A DNA stretch of 64,000 nucleotides. It comes from Symbiodinium natans (lineage: Eukaryota; Sar; Dinophyceae; Suessiales; Symbiodiniaceae). A program made the translations under genes and the position numbers. The first letter of the stretch is position 1. Each line of letters begins with the position of its first letter. Of the stretch, positions 11,030 through 22,069 are shown piece after piece. The notes beneath the pieces are model-generated. The model worked only from the letters and a program-made list of their open reading frames with translations. It did no database searches and was not told where the DNA came from. The stretch covers positions 910,526 to 974,525 of the forward strand of contig CAJNDS010002191.1 of assembly GCA_905221605.1 (NCBI GenBank), written 5' to 3'.

Positions 11030-12015
11030 GGGTGGCCGCTGTAACGGAAACTAAAAAAGGTTGTACCGGAAACAAACGGCAAAATGTAGCGGAAAGCAAA
11101 AAAAAATGTAACGGAAACAACGGCCCGGCGAGTCGAAACAATGCGCGGCTGTAACGGAAACCAAGCAAAACTGCAACGGAAACCAAAAAGAGATGTAACC
11201 GAAATCACGGAAAACTTGAACCGAAACCTACAAAAACCGGCTACGGAAAGGCGCACCAGAAGGGCACGGCTCTTTTTTTTGGGCGTAACAGAAACTACCT
11301 GCCTAAGCGAGAAACTACAGCCACAGGAAGGATTAGGGTGCCACGGACTAGCTCTGGGGCCACGGTATTCTACACTGCCGGAAGCTAGCCAGCTCCAAGC
11401 CAAAGCCATGTACCCGGACCCCTTCGCTTGTTGCCGAGAATTCCAAAAACACTCAAGCCTGAAGCGAATAAAACCTAAAAGCCTGAAGTTCCATTCTAAA
11501 CACTGAAGCCTAAACCAAATAAAGCCTAGAAGCCTGAATTTCCATGGGGGGTGGGGGGGGATTCAGATGTTCAGAGTTTGCTGGGCTTCTCTAATCGTGC
11601 CGAAGCCTCCACCTTGAATGCTTAACAGCTTCTGGAGTCGGGTGAAACTTCGACGGCAGTTTGAGTTCAGCGGGGTTTACAGCAGCAGTGTTGCTGCGTG
11701 ACGCGGGATGGTGTGGGCGCCGGCCGACGTCCTACTGCTGCTGAGCCTTCTGAGCAGTTGCAAGTGTTGCTGGTCAAGGTCGCTTGGATGCATCAACTCT
11801 ACACTCAGGTTAGAATACCGTGGCCCCAGAGCTAGTCCGTGGCACCCTAATCCTTCCTGTGGCTGTAGTTTCTCGCTTAGGCAGGTAGTTTCTGTTACGC
11901 CCCGACGCCGTTTCTGTAACGCCCCGAAGCCAGTTTCCGTTACGCCCTTTCGTAGTTTCCGTGTCGTTTTCAGGGGGGCAGTTTCCGTTACAACCCGCCA
12001 ATTTCCGTAACACAC
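11030..12015. mobile_element. Foldback element with identical 92-bp arms and outward GTAACGGAAAC repeats
   Basis: The sequence 11281..11372 is repeated as an exact reverse complement at 11811..11902. Outside the left arm lie about nine spaced copies of GTAACGGAAAC-type units (from about 11039, 20-25 bases apart). Outside the right arm lie about five in inverted orientation (GTTTCCGTTACG type), down to about 12010. The 440-base centre has no long ORF. This is the organisation of a foldback transposon with subterminal repeats. No transposase is present, so it would be non-autonomous. Target-site duplications could not be fixed by eye. Confidence 0.8.
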
Positions 12016-12458
12016 TTTACTCTGCTTTGGAACGGCACAATCCGGCACAAACACTCACAACGTGCAGCCACGAAATCCCTAACCCCTGAAAACCCCTACT
12101 TGCAGGTTCATGGTCATGACAAGGAAATGAGATTTTTACCAACCCTACAACCCTAAAACCCAAAACCCGAAAACCCTTCAACACTTAACCCAAAACCCTA
12201 GACCCTAAACCCATCCGTGAACCTCCAAGAACTGGCCAGGTCCCGCGCTTGCAGCAGCCTCAGCTGGGGCCTCCTTCCCGCTGTTGCCTGGTAGCTTAGG
12301 CTTCCCAAGCGTAGCCTAAAACTCGTTTCCAACGGATTTGGGGTTTGTTGCCACCTGCCAAGCAGACAAGCCCATAAGGGACGACTGAAGGTTTTGGAGT
12401 CGCGGGTGAAGTTGACGAAGCAGGCTTCCACAGAGGATGATCACTAATTAACACTTAC

Positions 12459-12852
12459 AATGATCCTGCTTCCTTCTGTCTCACCGCTGCTTGCTCTTGT
12501 TCTCTCACATACATGATTCAGGAAGGGAGACGCGCCCCTCACTCATCCTCGCCAACTTAGCACGGGGCAAGATTGTAAAAGGTTCAGGGTTTAGGGCTTA
12601 TAGGGTTTAGGGTTTGAAGATGAAGAAGTTTACCGAAGATCAAAGGCTCAATGCGCCAGAATCCCAAAGCCCCTGTGCTTCAGCTGCTGTCTCTGGATCT
12701 TTCACGTCTTGCCTCCAGCGTATTCCGTGCAGAGTCTCTTGAAGAGGCCTCGAAATTGCGCCACCTGCAGAGAGCAAGGGTTGGGTTCCAACGCTTTTGG
12801 TTGGGGGTTTGGGGGTCACTTGCCTTCAAAACCAGGCACCAAGTGCTCTCGG
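12459..12852 (-). CDS. Cluster of probable exons of an unrecognised gene
   Basis: Three exons have good signals. 12852..12824 lies between acceptor GACTAG and a GC donor GCAAGTG and reads REHLVPGFE. 12764..12706 lies between CTCTCTGCAG and GTGAAAG and reads either VAQFRGLFKRLCTEYAGGK or, in the neighbouring phase, GAISRPLQETLHGIRWRQD. About 12515..12459 reads MYVREQEQAAVRQKEAGS and ends at a strong GTAAGTG donor. The next downstream exon was not found. No family is visible. Confidence 0.45.
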
Positions 12853-13799
12853 CTAGTCAGCGAATAAGTTGAGGGCCATAGGCAGACGCAAGTCCTGACG
12901 ACAACCCATCGCCGTGGCTAGACCCTTACGGCCACACAGAAAGAACCCAAAAGTCTACGAGGCTCCCAACCTTAAGGGGCTGCTCCCTGAAAACCAGGGT
13001 CCATTCTTAGTGCAAACAACCCCCCCCCCCCCCAACCCCTCAAACCCTGCCTCGCCCTTGTTGAACTTGAGCGAATTCAGCACGTTGTTCTCCTCGGCCG
13101 TTGGCGCGGGGTTCGATTCAGGGCTTCGGAGCTCAAAGTTTCGACCTCCTCCCACTCACACATCCGCATGCGCAGACGCCCAAAAAAAGTCACTGGGAAG
13201 AGGCAGGTTACCAACAAAGCCGAAGCCATAAAAGCTGAAACGCGCCGGCTACTAAAGCCAGAGTAAGTGGGGTGGGGGGGAGGGCACGGGGAGGGCGCGG
13301 GCACGGCAAGGGCACGGGCAGGGCACGCCAAGGGCACGGGGAGCACTTGCAGAGGAGGGCGCGAGGTGAGGGGGATGTAAGTTATGGTCTACAGGGTACC
13401 AAACAGGGTCCTCCCTTTAGATCAACCTTCCCCTAGCTTGAACCAGAATCCCAAACCGTTGGCGCGCAGTCCTTGATAATAACCCTACCCTCCCTTACAC
13501 CTTCAGGCTTTCGGGTTCCCACGTCATGGCCTTCTCGGTGACCTCCCTCAGATGCCTCACGGAAGTCAGCTCAAGCCAGGGTATCGAGCTCGGGGAATGT
13601 TGGGTCTTGGGCTGTGGGCATGTAGGCTGGTTCTCTAAACGGCCACTTCTTGGGGCCCCTGTTATCATACGGCTCATGCTCCGGGGGGCCCAAAAAGGGA
13701 CCCTAACTATTTAGAGACATGGCCGAATGGTTTACATGTGTGTGTGGATATAAAGGTGTCGATAAATAAATATGAATATAATGAATATATAGAAAACAT

Positions 13800-13852
<53 letters not shown>

Positions 13853-14998
13853 CATATATATATATGTGTGTGTGTGTGTATCTATGTATTTCTATATGAA
13901 TTTGTACAGTATATACACATATGTGTATGGGTTTCGGGCCTAAAGCACCTCGTGCCTTATTATAATCACTCACCCTTGTGGTTCAGTGTCGTTGTAGTTG
14001 TTGGGGGGTTGGGGGGGTTCCTTCACCTAACTTCCTCTCACCCAGGCCTCGCGACCAGTTGCCGCGTGAAGTGCAGCACTGGCATGAAACGGACACCTTG
14101 GTGGTTTTGGTGCTGCCCTTGGTGTATTTACCTGGTGTTTAGAGTTTAGGGCTAGGCCAAACTTTCTCTTCACGACAAGAGGGGCCCCTAGTTGCGCAAA
14201 ACACTGGTGATCGCCTTGGCCGAAACTGCACCTCAGCAAGAGCAACGTGGACATTGGAAGCAAGCACACCTCCCCGGCGAAGCTTTCCGAACGCGTTCCG
14301 GGGGGGGGGGGGGGGGGGGGGGCCGGGGGGGCGGGGTGACACTCGAGTGGACTTGCCGAGCTGCGTGGGCTGTTGTTTTGACCCGCTTCCTTGGCTGCAG
14401 AGCAAGGCCGCGGGAACTTCCCAAGAGCTTCGGTGATCAAGCACCAACTTTGGGTTGGGCATCAGGGCACATCAAGATGTTGCAAGCAAGAACCCTAAGA
14501 GCAAGGCCGCGGGAACTTCCCAAGAGCTTCGGTGATCAAGCACCAACTTTGGGTTGGGCATCAGGGCACATCAAGATGTTGCAAGCAAGAACCCTAAAGG
14601 AACTAGTGGCGCTCAGGTTGCCATCAGTTCAGCATCACAGGCGACAGCTTTTTTTGTCGCGCCAGCCTGTGAACACAAATGCCAGTGCCGAGGTGAATGT
14701 ACTTCAGTGCGCCCGTTGTTTACGAAGGGCAAAATCAACTTTGCTCATCGCTCAGCGAAAATTTTAAGCAAAAGGCCCTGAGGCCGACTGCCAGCCCTAG
14801 CTCTTGCCTGTTCTTTAAGAAGTTGACGATGCTTTCACGCGGCTTTCTTCGCTGGACATTGAGGGACTGCACGGATTAATCCATTAATCAACTGTAGGGA
14901 CCTGCTGGCAGTGCCTCCTGTTCAATGGCCATGCTCGCTGCTAGCCGCTACAAGGCTTCTCTGAGCATCACAAAATCCTTCAGGCGTCCCTGAGCCCT
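12853..14998. other. Spacer with short candidate exons, microsatellite and homopolymer
   Basis: A possible minus-strand gene start lies near 13225 (MASALLVTCLFPVTFFGRL, signal-peptide-like), with a possible exon near 13110..13060 (ENNVLNSLKFNKGEAG). A CA/TA microsatellite fills 13798..13880. A run of about 28 G with a few C lies at 14300..14335. The rest to 14998 holds the 99-bp tandem duplication and otherwise nothing I can assign. Confidence 0.4.
14400..14597. repeat. Perfect 99-bp tandem duplication
   Basis: The 99 bases from 14400 are repeated without change from 14499 to 14597. Identity suggests a recent event. The plus-strand ORF across it simply repeats 33 residues, so it is not evidence of a gene. 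Confidence 0.95.
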
Positions 14999-17080
14999 TC
15001 ACTGGACAAGCGCTTCCACCACCCTGTCCACACTGCCGCCAAAGGCGGTCAGCAGGTTCCGCAGCTCCTCCACATCCACCGTGAAGCCCTGCTCCTGAAG
15101 TTGGGCGATCTGCTCGGCATAGGTCGGGGAGGCCTCGGCAGCGTCCTCCCAACTCGATGTGGCCGTGCTGCAATTCGCTGCGCTGAGAGACTCCGCATGC
15201 TGCATGAAGGCCAAGATGTCCTTCACTTGATCCCTCGGGAGGCGATAGCGGGCAATGAAATCTCTGGCCACCTGCTCGCGATCGTCGGCCGCAGTCCATG
15301 AGATCTGGAGGTTGCGACCGTCGTCCACCTCGACAGGGAAGGCGTATCGGGCATGGTTTGGCTGCTTCTTCACTGCCTCCGGCTCTGTCAGCTTCTTTTC
15401 ATCTGGAATCACTTCGGCCGCGGACATGGACGCGGCGGCGGCAGGCACCTTTTGCGCTGGCGTTTCAACTTGCATGCTCTGCTCCATCGGAGGGGCAGAG
15501 GGCTCCTGGGCAGTTGGAGGCGCAGATGTCCCGAATGGCTGGAAGCCGTGGGGGTCGGTCTGCATGGGCGGCGTGCTTGGCCTCACACACGCCCTGCCAC
15601 CAAACAAGCTTGCGAGCCCGGCCCAGGGATTCTCGCCGCGCGGGTTCTGGCCCCCACCGAACAAGCCGGCCAGGCCCGCTAGAGGATTCTCCTGAGCGGG
15701 GTGTTGGACACCTGCGCATCCTGTCAGCCCACCCAGTAGCCCGGCCAGGCCTGCCAGAGGGTTCGCATTGCCAGCGGTGCTGCACTCGGCGCCGCTGCTG
15801 CCGTTGCCCCCATTGTTTGTGTTGACAGCTCTGGCGAGGCACTGTCGGACAAGACTGCGCACCAAGCTAGGGATGATCATTGTTCCACCTTGCCATGGGT
15901 TCGCCTGACCGGACAGAAGGCTGCCGAGGCTGACTGGGAAAAGTCCGGACACAATGCACTCGAAGTCGTGCTCTGAGCACTCTGCCCCATGGACACCGTG
16001 CTTGCGCGCGTAGCAGGTGCCACACAGGTCGTAATTGGGGCAGCTCGTGCACTTGAACCGCGGACCCTTCAGCGGCTCGGCATCACAGCCGTCGCAGATA
16101 GCCTGGTGCGTGAGCGCGCCTTCGAGCATGCCGCACGAGTCCATCGTCTCCAGTTGCTGGATCAGCTCGCGGTGCTGCGATGCAAAGAAGGCAGTCAAGA
16201 GCTTGACCTGATCTTCGAAGCGCAGCAGGTGGAGGCCGGTGACCAGCGCCGACACCAGCTGCCCGGCGGTATCGGGCGTCGCCTCGGCCAGAAAGGAATC
16301 CAAGAGGGGCACCACATGCCCAAGGCCGGGCGGCAGCAGGTCGCGAAGGTCGCGCAGGGCATCCTTCAGTGGGGCGTGGCTGATGCTCTTGCACACCCAC
16401 TGGCCGACCTCGGCCTCGTGTTCTTCCACCAAAGCCACGGCCTGTGGCATGTGGCAGACCACGACACTGGCCAGAACTGTGGGAGACAGGATCTGGCCTA
16501 TTATCGTTGTACAAGTAGTCTGGGTCTGCTCACGGCCCTCCGATTCTTTTGGGCCCGTGCTCTCATCCACAGAGGAGTCGGCCGCGCTAACTTCCACGAA
16601 GTCGTCGACTTCCATGTCCGGCTCCTGCGGGCCTGGGGTCGCGTTCGTGGCGACACCGGAAACAGAGATGATCTCCAGGTCACTCTCCTGCGGATCCTCT
16701 GGATCCTGCGGCACCTTGGCGTCCACATCGACCACTGCCGCGGCTGGCTTAGGAAGTGTCGCGGTGCTCACCGTGCACGGTGCATTCGGTGCATTCGGTG
16801 CATTCGGTGCCTCGAGCTCCAACTTCAGGATGATCTTGGAGTTGTTGCCGGGGAGGGCCGTGGTGCTTTTCGTCTTGGAAACCTCCAGAAAGTCGGCAAA
16901 GGATGCTTCGCAGAGGGTGCACACGTCACCCTCCTCGTCCAGGTACTTGGCCGTGAACTGAGGCAAGTCCGGGAAGAGTTCGGAGGCGCGGCGCGTGAGG
17001 CCTTGATAGCACAGGTCCCCCTTGTCCAGCAGGCAGCGGCGGACTTCAGCACAGTAAGTGGCCTTGAGGACGGCTGCCAT
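14999..17080 (-). CDS. p62/SQSTM1-like protein with PB1, ZZ, PFU-like and UBA domains
   Basis: This 693-residue protein is encoded in one exon. I start it at ATG 17080 (MAAVLKATYCAEVRRC), because TCCTTTCTGCAG stands two bases upstream and looks like a trans- or cis-splice acceptor; a longer reading lacks an ATG. Residues 5-92 form a PB1-like domain, with the acidic motif KYLDEEGDVCTL. A ZZ zinc finger covers about 328-376 (CDGCDAEPLKGPRFKC, then CTSCPNYDLCGTCYARKHG). Residues 440-495 repeat NPLAGLAGLLGG. Residues 578-628 (YAFPVEVDDGRNLQISW and following) resemble a PFU ubiquitin-binding domain. The C-terminus (651-693) is a UBA domain. By family it would bind ubiquitinated cargo and oligomerise through PB1, as selective-autophagy receptors do. 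The NBR1 four-tryptophan domain is absent, and the PFU-like part is not usual in animal p62. The protein starting near 17000 on the plus strand is a shadow. Confidence 0.88.
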   Translation of the reverse strand: MAAVLKATYCAEVRRCLLDKGDLCYQGLTRRASELFPDLPQFTAKYLDEEGDVCTLCEASFADFLEVSKTKSTTALPGNNSKIILKLELEAPNAPNAPNAPCTVSTATLPKPAAAVVDVDAKVPQDPEDPQESDLEIISVSGVATNATPGPQEPDMEVDDFVEVSAADSSVDESTGPKESEGREQTQTTCTTIIGQILSPTVLASVVVCHMPQAVALVEEHEAEVGQWVCKSISHAPLKDALRDLRDLLPPGLGHVVPLLDSFLAEATPDTAGQLVSALVTGLHLLRFEDQVKLLTAFFASQHRELIQQLETMDSCGMLEGALTHQAICDGCDAEPLKGPRFKCTSCPNYDLCGTCYARKHGVHGAECSEHDFECIVSGLFPVSLGSLLSGQANPWQGGTMIIPSLVRSLVRQCLARAVNTNNGGNGSSGAECSTAGNANPLAGLAGLLGGLTGCAGVQHPAQENPLAGLAGLFGGGQNPRGENPWAGLASLFGGRACVRPSTPPMQTDPHGFQPFGTSAPPTAQEPSAPPMEQSMQVETPAQKVPAAAASMSAAEVIPDEKKLTEPEAVKKQPNHARYAFPVEVDDGRNLQISWTAADDREQVARDFIARYRLPRDQVKDILAFMQHAESLSAANCSTATSSWEDAAEASPTYAEQIAQLQEQGFTVDVEELRNLLTAFGGSVDRVVEALVQ

Positions 17081-17448
17081 GTCTGCAGAAAGGATCGAGG
17101 GAGCAGGTGTGAGCAATGTGCGCTCAACGAATTGTGAAGTCAGGACAACGCCTTAAACTCGGATGCTAGAGCCACATGGATATGGAGGGCTTAAGCCTTC
17201 AGGGAGTTCAAGGGCTTCTTTCCTAAGCTGCTGCTTCACATGGGGCCCGCAGCATGAGGTGCTCCATAGGACCACGAGGTATGGAATACCTGCCCCCCCT
17301 ACTTTGTACGCCCTGATTTGGAACCCTCATGCCCCTCAAACTTGCAAGAAGCGCATTCCCAGCGTCCGCTTCGCTCACGCCAGCCTCCCTAGCAGTCTGG
17401 CGCGCGTTGTTCAGGGACTCGAGAAGCCACATGCGCCCACCTTTTCAG

Positions 17449-17479
<31 letters not shown>

Positions 17480-18074
17480 CAAGGGTGGGAGAGGTAGGTT
17501 TGGGGCTCAACTTTTGTTTGGGCTTAGGGCTACATAACGGCTTGGACTCTCCTCCCACTCGCATGCAAGGAAGGCAAGGCTTAGACGGTTTCAGGCTTAA
17601 GGCTTAAGGGTTCCTGGGGAGAGAGCTTCGGTTCAGGGATTCTTAGAGGTTTCTGCTGGGCCCTCCCAAGACTTCCTGAACCCTTGAAATTTCGTTGCTC
17701 TTCAGGAGCTTAGTTTAGGTTACCGTGGCAAAGTACATGGCATGGTTTGCTGCTGATGGCAGCGTATATTTGAGTTCCCGAACAGCATCCCGTTGAAGCG
17801 TTCTCCGGTATACTTCTCTCAAAGGCAATAGAAACGACTGCCCCAATTGCTCCCGAGTTTGGGAACCCTTCTTTGCATAGTTTGGGAACCCTAAACTGGC
17901 GCTTCTGCCCCAACCCTTAAGGCGTTAAGACCTTGTTGCACCTAAGGGGTCGCCCCGAGATCCTGCCAGGTGCACGGTTGGGCTTTCAGGCTCTGGGAGG
18001 TTGGCCCAGAAGGGGTGCCCAAGCATGCAGGGCGTCGTACGGCAACCCCCTCGAATGCCGAGGCCACCGCCTTT
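17081..18074. other. Spacer upstream of the p62-like gene
   Basis: A GA microsatellite occupies 17453..17480. The rest contains no ORF or splice pair that I trust. If dinoflagellate-type trans-splicing applies, the acceptor near 17083 would be the effective 5' end of the p62-like mRNA, so no promoter can be read here. Confidence 0.4.
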
Positions 18075-18744
18075 GGTATGGACATCCTGCACATCCTCCA
18101 TCATGTACCTTGCTGGTTCAGCCCTCATCCCTACACCCTTGTAGATGTCCAACCGTGCAACTCAGTCGACTAATGAATCTGACTTCCACATATCGTCCCT
18201 TGGCATACTCTGCTTTGAATGGCTGCATATACTCTGCTGTCTTGCAGTCCACACTAAGTCCTGTCACAAGCCACCAGGTCATACCAGGTCCGTGTTGGAC
18301 GTTCTGCCACACTTACAGGGGTTTGCCTTGCGAGCGTGCAGAACTTCTGGTCATAGTCTGCTATAACGATACGACTCAGAGCTTTCTCCTTCTAACCCTA
18401 TCAACCCTATGAACCCCCCACGATGCCAAGCGAGATGCAAGAACTCCCGGAGGCAGATGGAGCCATCCTGCGCTTTGCAGGTGAACTGCATCTCAAGGTC
18501 CACTGGCGTCCGTTTTGGGGGGTTGGGGTGCACAGGGGTTTCAGGGGCTCTACCCCTGGTGATCCCTCTGTGTATACACCACATGCCTTCTCCTCCGGAT
18601 TCCTGAAGGTATCAGGGTTGTCTGCATGTTCCGCCTAAGAGAATGCGGAGGCAAGACCTGAAGCACCCGCTGTGGCGTTGCTCGGTGGTCCTTCTGATCG
18701 CTGTGCTTCTCGAAGATTTTCTTCAGCATGAGGTACTCCACTTC
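18075..18744 (-). CDS. Probable EF-hand-type protein gene, multi-exon
   Basis: Exon 18744..18658 (acceptor GGCCAG, donor GTCTTG, whole codons) reads EVEYLMLKKIFEKHSDQKDH and RATPQRVLQ, like an EF-hand helix with a degenerate loop. Exon about 18495..18411 reads MQFTCKAQDGSICLREFLHL, where DGSICLREF resembles the second half of an EF-hand loop. Exon 18388..18317 reads EKALSRIVIADYDQKFCTLA up to a GTAAGTG donor. Further coding-like sequence at about 18265..18075 includes AEYMQPFKAEYAKGRYVEV and, in a shifted frame, VARLDIYKGVGMRAEPARYM, so an indel or a very short intron lies between. EF-hand assignment is tentative because both loops miss acidic positions. Confidence 0.5.
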
Positions 18745-18971
18745 CTGGCCGACATTGCGTTGACCACGTGTGGGGGTTGCTCAAAGCGAGGGTCCCCTTT
18801 GTGCGGGCCCCTAGCCCTTGTTCCTGCAACTTGGTCTCATTGCCCCCAATCCCTCCCGCTTGGGAACTTCCAAAATCAGGCTGGCACGAGCTACTTTCCG
18901 AATCGGCTCATGGGGGCTGCTGGTTTTTAAGTCTGGGGACGGCTACGCGGCTACTCATGGAGGGGTGATTC

Positions 18972-19674
18972 TCAGGTTTCGACACAGGCAGGCGAGATTC
19001 TGAGTTCGAAGGTCCACAGGATGGCTCATGACGTTCATGGGCAGCAAGAACATTCCACTACCCAAAACCGCGCCTTCGGGCTTCGAAGCCTTCAAGGAAG
19101 CTCTTTGGAGGAGTGCCGGAGGTCGGGGACACAAGCTAAACACCCCGGAATCCGCAACCTTCACCCTGAAAGGTGGACGATTCTCTCACTTTTGCCCCCC
19201 AAGATGTGGACGGCGGTGCCTTGAAGCTCGCGTACTTCCGGCTCTCCAGGGGGATTTGCTTGCGCAAGTTCTCCTGTTGAGGCCCAGGACGATCCCTATT
19301 TCGGTACCTGCAAAGATGGGCGAACGCAGAGTTGACTTTAGCCTCCAGCAGGGTCGAAGGGTTTGGGGACCCCTAGATGCCCAAAGCCCCGCGACAAACC
19401 TTGCGCCTCTCAACTCCGAAGCTCTACAGCACCGCGGAGCCAAAAAAAAGCTAATCCCAAAAAACGTTGTGTTACCTTGGCCTTAGGCAATCCACTTGTG
19501 CCTTGCATCTTACATGCACACGCGCCACTGTCTTGCTTTCAACCCCCCCAAAGAAACCTCCTGAAACACCCTTACCGATCAACCCCCCAGGCTTCGACGT
19601 GTGCGGTCCGCCAGGGTCGCGAAGGTGTCGAAGTCGCCGGCGGCATTCTGGATCTCCGTCGGTGAGGTCTCCGC
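18972..19674 (-). CDS. Four-exon gene, basic protein of unknown function
   Basis: Exon about 19674..19592 reads AETSPTEIQNAAGDFDTFAT and LADRTRR. Exon 19307..19190 (acceptor CATCTTTGCAG, donor GTGAGA) reads YRNRDRPGPQQENLRKQIPL and ESRKYASFKAPPSTSWGAK. Exon 19102..19062 (acceptor CTCCAAAG, donor GTAGTGG) reads SFLEGFEARRRGF. Exon 18999..18972 reads ISPACVET and a stop. The last three join in phase, which supports the 3' end. The upstream end is open. No domain is recognised; the composition is hydrophilic and basic. Confidence 0.52.
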
Positions 19675-20614
19675 CTCGGGGCGGGGAGCTTGCCAAGGGA
19701 GCAAGCACGCTCTGTCAAAGATCCCTCTTTTTGGGAGCAACCAGAGCTGCACGCCTTTTCAGAGCGGCAGGGGTCGCAACGAGGGGCCGAGGGCTTTCAG
19801 GTGTGGGATATGGGGCTTCAGGGCTCGGGGTGCTGTTTTACCCGCCAAGCAGCAAGGGTTTAGGGTTACAAGGGCTCCCTGAACCCTTGAAGCGCCCTGA
19901 CCCAAGCCTAAAGGACCTCCAAGATACCCGAAAGTCCCTGAAGCCCTATACCGAACAATCCCGGTCGCTTTAGAACCCCCTAACCTGTTAAAACCTTAAG
20001 CCCTTTAGAAACCCCAAACCCTAAGCTGACAGAAACCCTGCCAAAAACCCGTGGAACCCCCAATCCCCAACAGATACCCCAGCCCGACCGACTAGCACCT
20101 CACACCCTACACCCTGCGCTACGATCCTGAGAGTGGTTTTCTGGACCTAACAGGTTCATTGAAGCCAGAGAGTTCAAGGGGCCTAGAATTGAGGAAAGGC
20201 CCTAAAGCCTCAAGAGTGCCCCCTGGGCCACCAGGCCAGCAGCCTGCCCAAGATCTCGGGGTGCTTGTTCAGGCCTCAAGGAAGTGCAAGGGAGCCCTCG
20301 TTAAAGCCTATGAAGGGGTTTAGGGTCTAGGGATTAGGGTTCAAGGGTGGAGTGTAAGGGAAGGGGGGTGTGAGGGGCCTGAATTAGAGCTAAACCGAGT
20401 CCCAACCAGAAGGCCCAAGTACTGCAGGGTGTCATCTCATTGGTATCAGTACTATTGTTTCAATTCTTTCTATCCTTATCAAGTTCATTCTTCTCCTTAC
20501 GTGTGCAGCACAGAGCCCGCGTTCTCGGACGGCTTGGGGTGCAGAATCTAGAGCTTCGGGTTGCGCCCAAAATGGCAATTACTCCGAAACTACCCTACCA
20601 CACAAGCCGACTAC
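19675..20614. other. Spacer, no gene seen
   Basis: Scattered CCCTAAA-like words occur (for example 19970..20040 and 20300..20345), but there is no ORF or splice pair that stands out. The 19700..19830 stretch is GC-rich and weakly coding-like on the minus strand. Confidence 0.3.
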
Positions 20615-20910
20615 CTAAACTCCTCTACCGCTGCAGACTCGGAGCGGGCGTGGAGAGCCTTCTCCACCACCTGCAAAGCCTGCGAGCTGAAGAGCCGCAA
20701 AGGTGAGTTTCTGCGGTTGCGTTCCTTCTGAATTGTGCATGGCCAAACGAATCCGCTTCGTGGGGCCAAGATGAGGCTTGGGGTTTGGGGTTCAGGACTC
20801 TCCGGGGGGGGAGAGTTCTGGCCACTCGCATAGCTGGACAAAGCTGCCAGGTACTTCGGATAACGAGAGTAAGGAAGGTTTGGAATTGAGATGCCACACG
20901 AAAACTCAAA
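20615..20910 (-). CDS. Two probable exons of an unrecognised gene
   Basis: The exon from 20679 (or 20686) to 20615 lies between CAGCTCGCAG and donor GTAGTC and reads ALQVVEKALHARSESAAVEE. The block near 20905..20820 follows a T-rich acceptor ending TTGAG and reads CGISIPNLPYSRYPKYLAAL SSYA. Both are more protein-like than alternatives in other frames. No family is recognised. Confidence 0.42.
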
Positions 20911-21764
20911 AAAACAGCGCTTTATTTGGAAAAGTGCGCCACCTAGTGCCGCTGCCATCTGCCGCACGCGCAACTTATCATGATTATTTAGTTTAGTTGC
21001 TTGCATGTTCAGTGTTCTTTGGTGTGTTTGGCGTTTGTCTTTCGAGTTGGCGTCTTGTGCACGAGCACGTGTACAGAATTTTTAAAGAAACGACGACTCG
21101 CCAATGGGTGCTGCGTGATTCACGTGCACATATGGACATGCACATGCACGTTGCTATGTGCATTCATACAAGCATTGCACGCAGACATGGCCTCGTGCCG
21201 TGAAGATAAAAGGCATCGTATGAAGTGTACTAAGACCCAGACCCCAAACAAAAACCCTAGCAAGATGACAAGATGACGAGCCATCCCGCGTGTTTGCGCC
21301 TTCCTCCCGCAGCGCATCTTGCCTGGCAACTTTCCGGTGGCGAGCCGTACACCCGAAGACACCAAACCTTTGCCACCGGCAAGAGCTGAGCTGGAGATTC
21401 ATACACCAAGGACCCCAAACCCCGAAACCCCCCAACCACCACCCTGCATCCTCGCTCTGCACCATCGGGACAAGTGGCAACCGTGGGGCTGAGGGCTCTT
21501 GCCGCCTGCAACTGCCCAATCACCCGCCAAGTGCTCCCCTAGCAAACTCGCACGGGCGGCTCGAACACCAGGCATTTCGGTAGCCGGCCAAGTTCTGCTC
21601 CTGCCCAGGCTCAGACTTCCTCCCCCAACTCCCGGCCAGCGACCCCCAACGACCAAACAACAAACAAGACCTTTCGGATGCCCCCCCCTCTAACCTTTTT
21701 AGAAGGATGTTTGGGGCTTCCCCCCCCCAAAAAAAAAACTAAAACTAAACCCTTCTGACCCGAG

Positions 21765-22035
21765 CCTAAACCCTTAACCCTAAAGCCCCCTAAACCCTAA
21801 ACCCAACCCCCCCCCCCCCTGCCCCCCGAAGTCGTGTTTTCGCCTTAGGTGCTGGGCTGTTCAGATGTGTGCAGGGTTTTTTTGCGAGGAGCTGCATGTG
21901 CTGAACATACATAGACACCGTCCCTAAACCCCAAACCCCAAACCACAAACCCTAAACCCCAAACCCTAAACCCGAAACCCTAAACCCCAAACCCTAAACC
22001 CTACACCCCAACCCTACACCCTAAACTTGGCCCTA
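21765..22035. repeat. Interstitial CCCTAAA array
   Basis: Degenerate CCCTAAA/CCCCAAA units with a poly-C tract fill the stretch. TTTAGGG-oriented units resume at 22150..22250, so the orientation flips across the small EF-hand exon at 22112..22070. That places the arrays in introns. Confidence 0.85.
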
Positions 22036-22069
22036 AACCCGAGACCCCCCAAAACCACGCCCCTAAGAC

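Noticed and set aside
15989-17137. 382-residue plus-strand ORF opposite the p62-like gene
   Set aside because: It lies antisense to clear PB1 and ZZ domains, and its composition mirrors them; it is a shadow.
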